Source: WHTX01 sp038255145
GTDB lineage: Bacteria; Actinomycetota; Acidimicrobiia; Acidimicrobiales; CAIXPF01
Assembly: GCA_038255145.1 (NCBI GenBank)
Contig: JBBSLP010000003.1
Span: forward strand, 1 to 64,000
Length of the DNA: 64,000 nucleotides
Direction: 5' to 3'
Both the position numbers and the translations under genes were made by a program. The notes under the pieces were generated by a model. That model saw nothing but the letters and a program-made list of their open reading frames with translations. It was not told the DNA's origin and searched no databases. This document shows positions 62,818 to 64,000 of the stretch, piece by piece (position 1 is the stretch's first letter; each line of letters starts with the position of its first letter).

Positions 62818-63330
62818 TCAGCTGTTGCGGCGCAGCTCGACCAGGGTGGTGCCGAGCTGGTCGAGGTAGGTGCGGGCCGAGGCCACCGCCTCCTTGAGCA
62901 GCTCCAGGGCGGTGATCCTCTCGCTGCCCACCGTGGCCGGACGATCCCAGTCCCCCAGGGGGGTGCGGTCGATGTCGTCGGCCAGGCGGTCGGCTGCGGC
63001 CTGCAGGGCGGCGATGGCGTCCCCGGGCGTGCCCGTGCCCGCCCCGGGGTGGTCACGGCCGGCCCGGTCGAACACCACGACGTCGAGGTCGGGGTCGTCG
63101 TGGACCAGGGTGCGGTCGATGGCCTTGCCCACCATGGTGATGGCTGTGGTCGCCGCGCCGATCAGCCCCGCCGGCGTCGGGGCGCCGCCCCGGGGCACGG
63201 CGGCCCCGGCCAGGGCGCCACCGCCGGTGAGCTCGTCGGGTCGGAATTGCTCGCGGGCCCGACGGGGCAGTGAGCGCAGGGCCACGGCGGCGTCGGAGGG
63301 GGCAAGGGAAGAGAGGGCTGATCGCTCCAT
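62818..63330 (-). CDS. DinB/mycothiol-dependent isomerase-like helical protein
   Basis: This 170-aa protein starts at ATG 63330 (MERSALSSLAPSDAAVALRS). The C-terminal half (ELLKEAVASARTYLDQLGTT) is helical with a stretch GDAIAALQAAADRLADDID. The pattern resembles small helical-bundle proteins such as DinB/maleylpyruvate isomerase N-terminal domains, but I cannot confirm metal-binding histidines. It is inserted on the minus strand between the HIT and pgsA genes. No close family recognised. Confidence 0.5.
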   Translation of the reverse strand: MERSALSSLAPSDAAVALRSLPRRAREQFRPDELTGGGALAGAAVPRGGAPTPAGLIGAATTAITMVGKAIDRTLVHDDPDLDVVVFDRAGRDHPGAGTGTPGDAIAALQAAADRLADDIDRTPLGDWDRPATVGSERITALELLKEAVASARTYLDQLGTTLVELRRNS

Positions 63331-63432
63331 CGGCCACGACCGTACCTGATGCACGGGGCCGCCATCCCCGTACGCGAAGGGGGCGACGGTAGGGTTGACC
63401 CGTTGCGCCACGGCGCAGAGGAGTGTGTGCTG

Positions 63433-64000
63433 ATGTTCGACGGACACTGGCGGAAGCCGGTCAACCAGGGCCTTGCGCCCATCGGGGCGGCACTGCGGCG
63501 GGCCGGCGTCACCGCCGACGCCATCACCATCACCGGCATCGCCATGTCGGCGGCGTGCGCCATCGCCCTGGCCATGGGCCAGTTCCGGGTCGCTCTCGTC
63601 CTGCTCGTCCTCACCGGTGTGCCCGACGCCCTCGACGGTGCCGTGGCCCGGGCCGGTGGCGGGGGCAACAAGCGGGGTGCCTTCTTCGACTCGGTGTCGG
63701 ACCGCTTCACCGACGCTCTGCTGTTCGGTGGTCTGGCCTGGCACTTCGCCGGCGAAGGCGGCCACATCGTCATGCTGCCCGTGGCCCTGTTCGGTGCCGC
63801 GTCGCTCATCTCCTACCAGCGGGCCAAGGCCGAGTCGCTGGGCTTCGACGCCAAGGGCGGGATCATGGAACGCGCCGAGCGCTTCATCGTCCTCGGCGTC
63901 GGCCTGCTCTTCTCCGAGCTGCTGGTGGGTGTGCTCTGGGTCATGCTCGTGCTGTCGCTGTTCACCATGGTGCAGCGCTTCGTGAAGGTGTGGCGCCAGG
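63433..64000 (+). CDS. CDP-alcohol phosphatidyltransferase, probable phosphatidylinositol-phosphate synthase (partial)
   Basis: The visible 189 residues start at ATG 63433 (MFDGHWRKPVNQGLAPIGAA) after GAGGAG. The active-site motif of CDP-alcohol transferases, D-x2-D-G-x2-A-R-x8-G-x3-D-x3-D, appears in DALDGAVARAGGGGNKRGAF followed by FDSVSDR. The mycobacterial pgsA1 (phosphatidylinositol-phosphate synthase) is in the same gene order after thrS and a HIT gene. The gene runs off the right edge of the window. Confidence 0.85.
   Translation, partial: MFDGHWRKPVNQGLAPIGAALRRAGVTADAITITGIAMSAACAIALAMGQFRVALVLLVLTGVPDALDGAVARAGGGGNKRGAFFDSVSDRFTDALLFGGLAWHFAGEGGHIVMLPVALFGAASLISYQRAKAESLGFDAKGGIMERAERFIVLGVGLLFSELLVGVLWVMLVLSLFTMVQRFVKVWRQ

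Overview
The window comes from a high-GC actinobacterium, most likely class Acidimicrobiia (an inference from gene content). Pointers are a mycothiol ligase (mshC), an F420-NADP reductase (npdG), several F420/flavin LLM oxidoreductases, an InhA/FabI-type enoyl reductase, and a thrS-HIT-...-CDP-alcohol phosphatidyltransferase order like the mycobacterial thrS-Rv2613c-pgsA1 locus. No complete rRNA or tRNA gene was seen.

Region 1 (1-9.27 kb) is a vitamin block. A possible IS end lies at the left edge. Six coupled minus-strand genes (thiE-thiO-thiS-thiG-tenI-like-thiD) face a plus-strand unit of thiC, a fused bluB-cobT, a thioredoxin-fold protein and a damaged rhodanese gene. Each arm has its own TPP riboswitch in the shared 440-bp intergenic region. 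The block ends at a 3' tRNA-Val(CAC) remnant that looks like an attachment-site scar, so the thiamine/B12 block may be a mobile island.

Region 2 (9.3-14.7 kb) is a redox/catabolic cluster around an HxlR regulator with two tandem dyads upstream. One arm has an LLM oxidoreductase and an SRPBCC protein. The other has a nitroreductase-SRPBCC fusion, an acyl-CoA dehydrogenase and a PPOX-type flavin protein. By eye, regions 1 and 2 have lower GC than the rest.

Region 3 (14.7-18.4 kb) is a graveyard of truncated, frameshifted and end-to-end joined fragments: methyltransferase, bicupin, DUF1059, EAL, ketosynthase and CoA-transferase.

Region 4 (18.6-64 kb) is dense, mostly intact chromosome. It holds queF; riboflavin synthase coupled to an NMT1/THI5-type ABC importer; a PLP enzyme; a sugar-lactone oxidase; YceH-like and Rrf2-like proteins; an aldehyde dehydrogenase and an HtrA-like protease. 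It continues with an acyl-CoA dehydrogenase/LLM operon, thiamine pyrophosphokinase, GlgX, glycosyltransferases, a ThDP-dependent decarboxylase, an asymmetric ABC exporter pair, an M23 peptidase, fabI, npdG, mshC, thrS, a HIT protein and a partial phosphatidylinositol-phosphate synthase. Thiamine recurs: de novo synthesis in region 1, salvage kinase at 39.97 kb and a ThDP enzyme at 45.4 kb.
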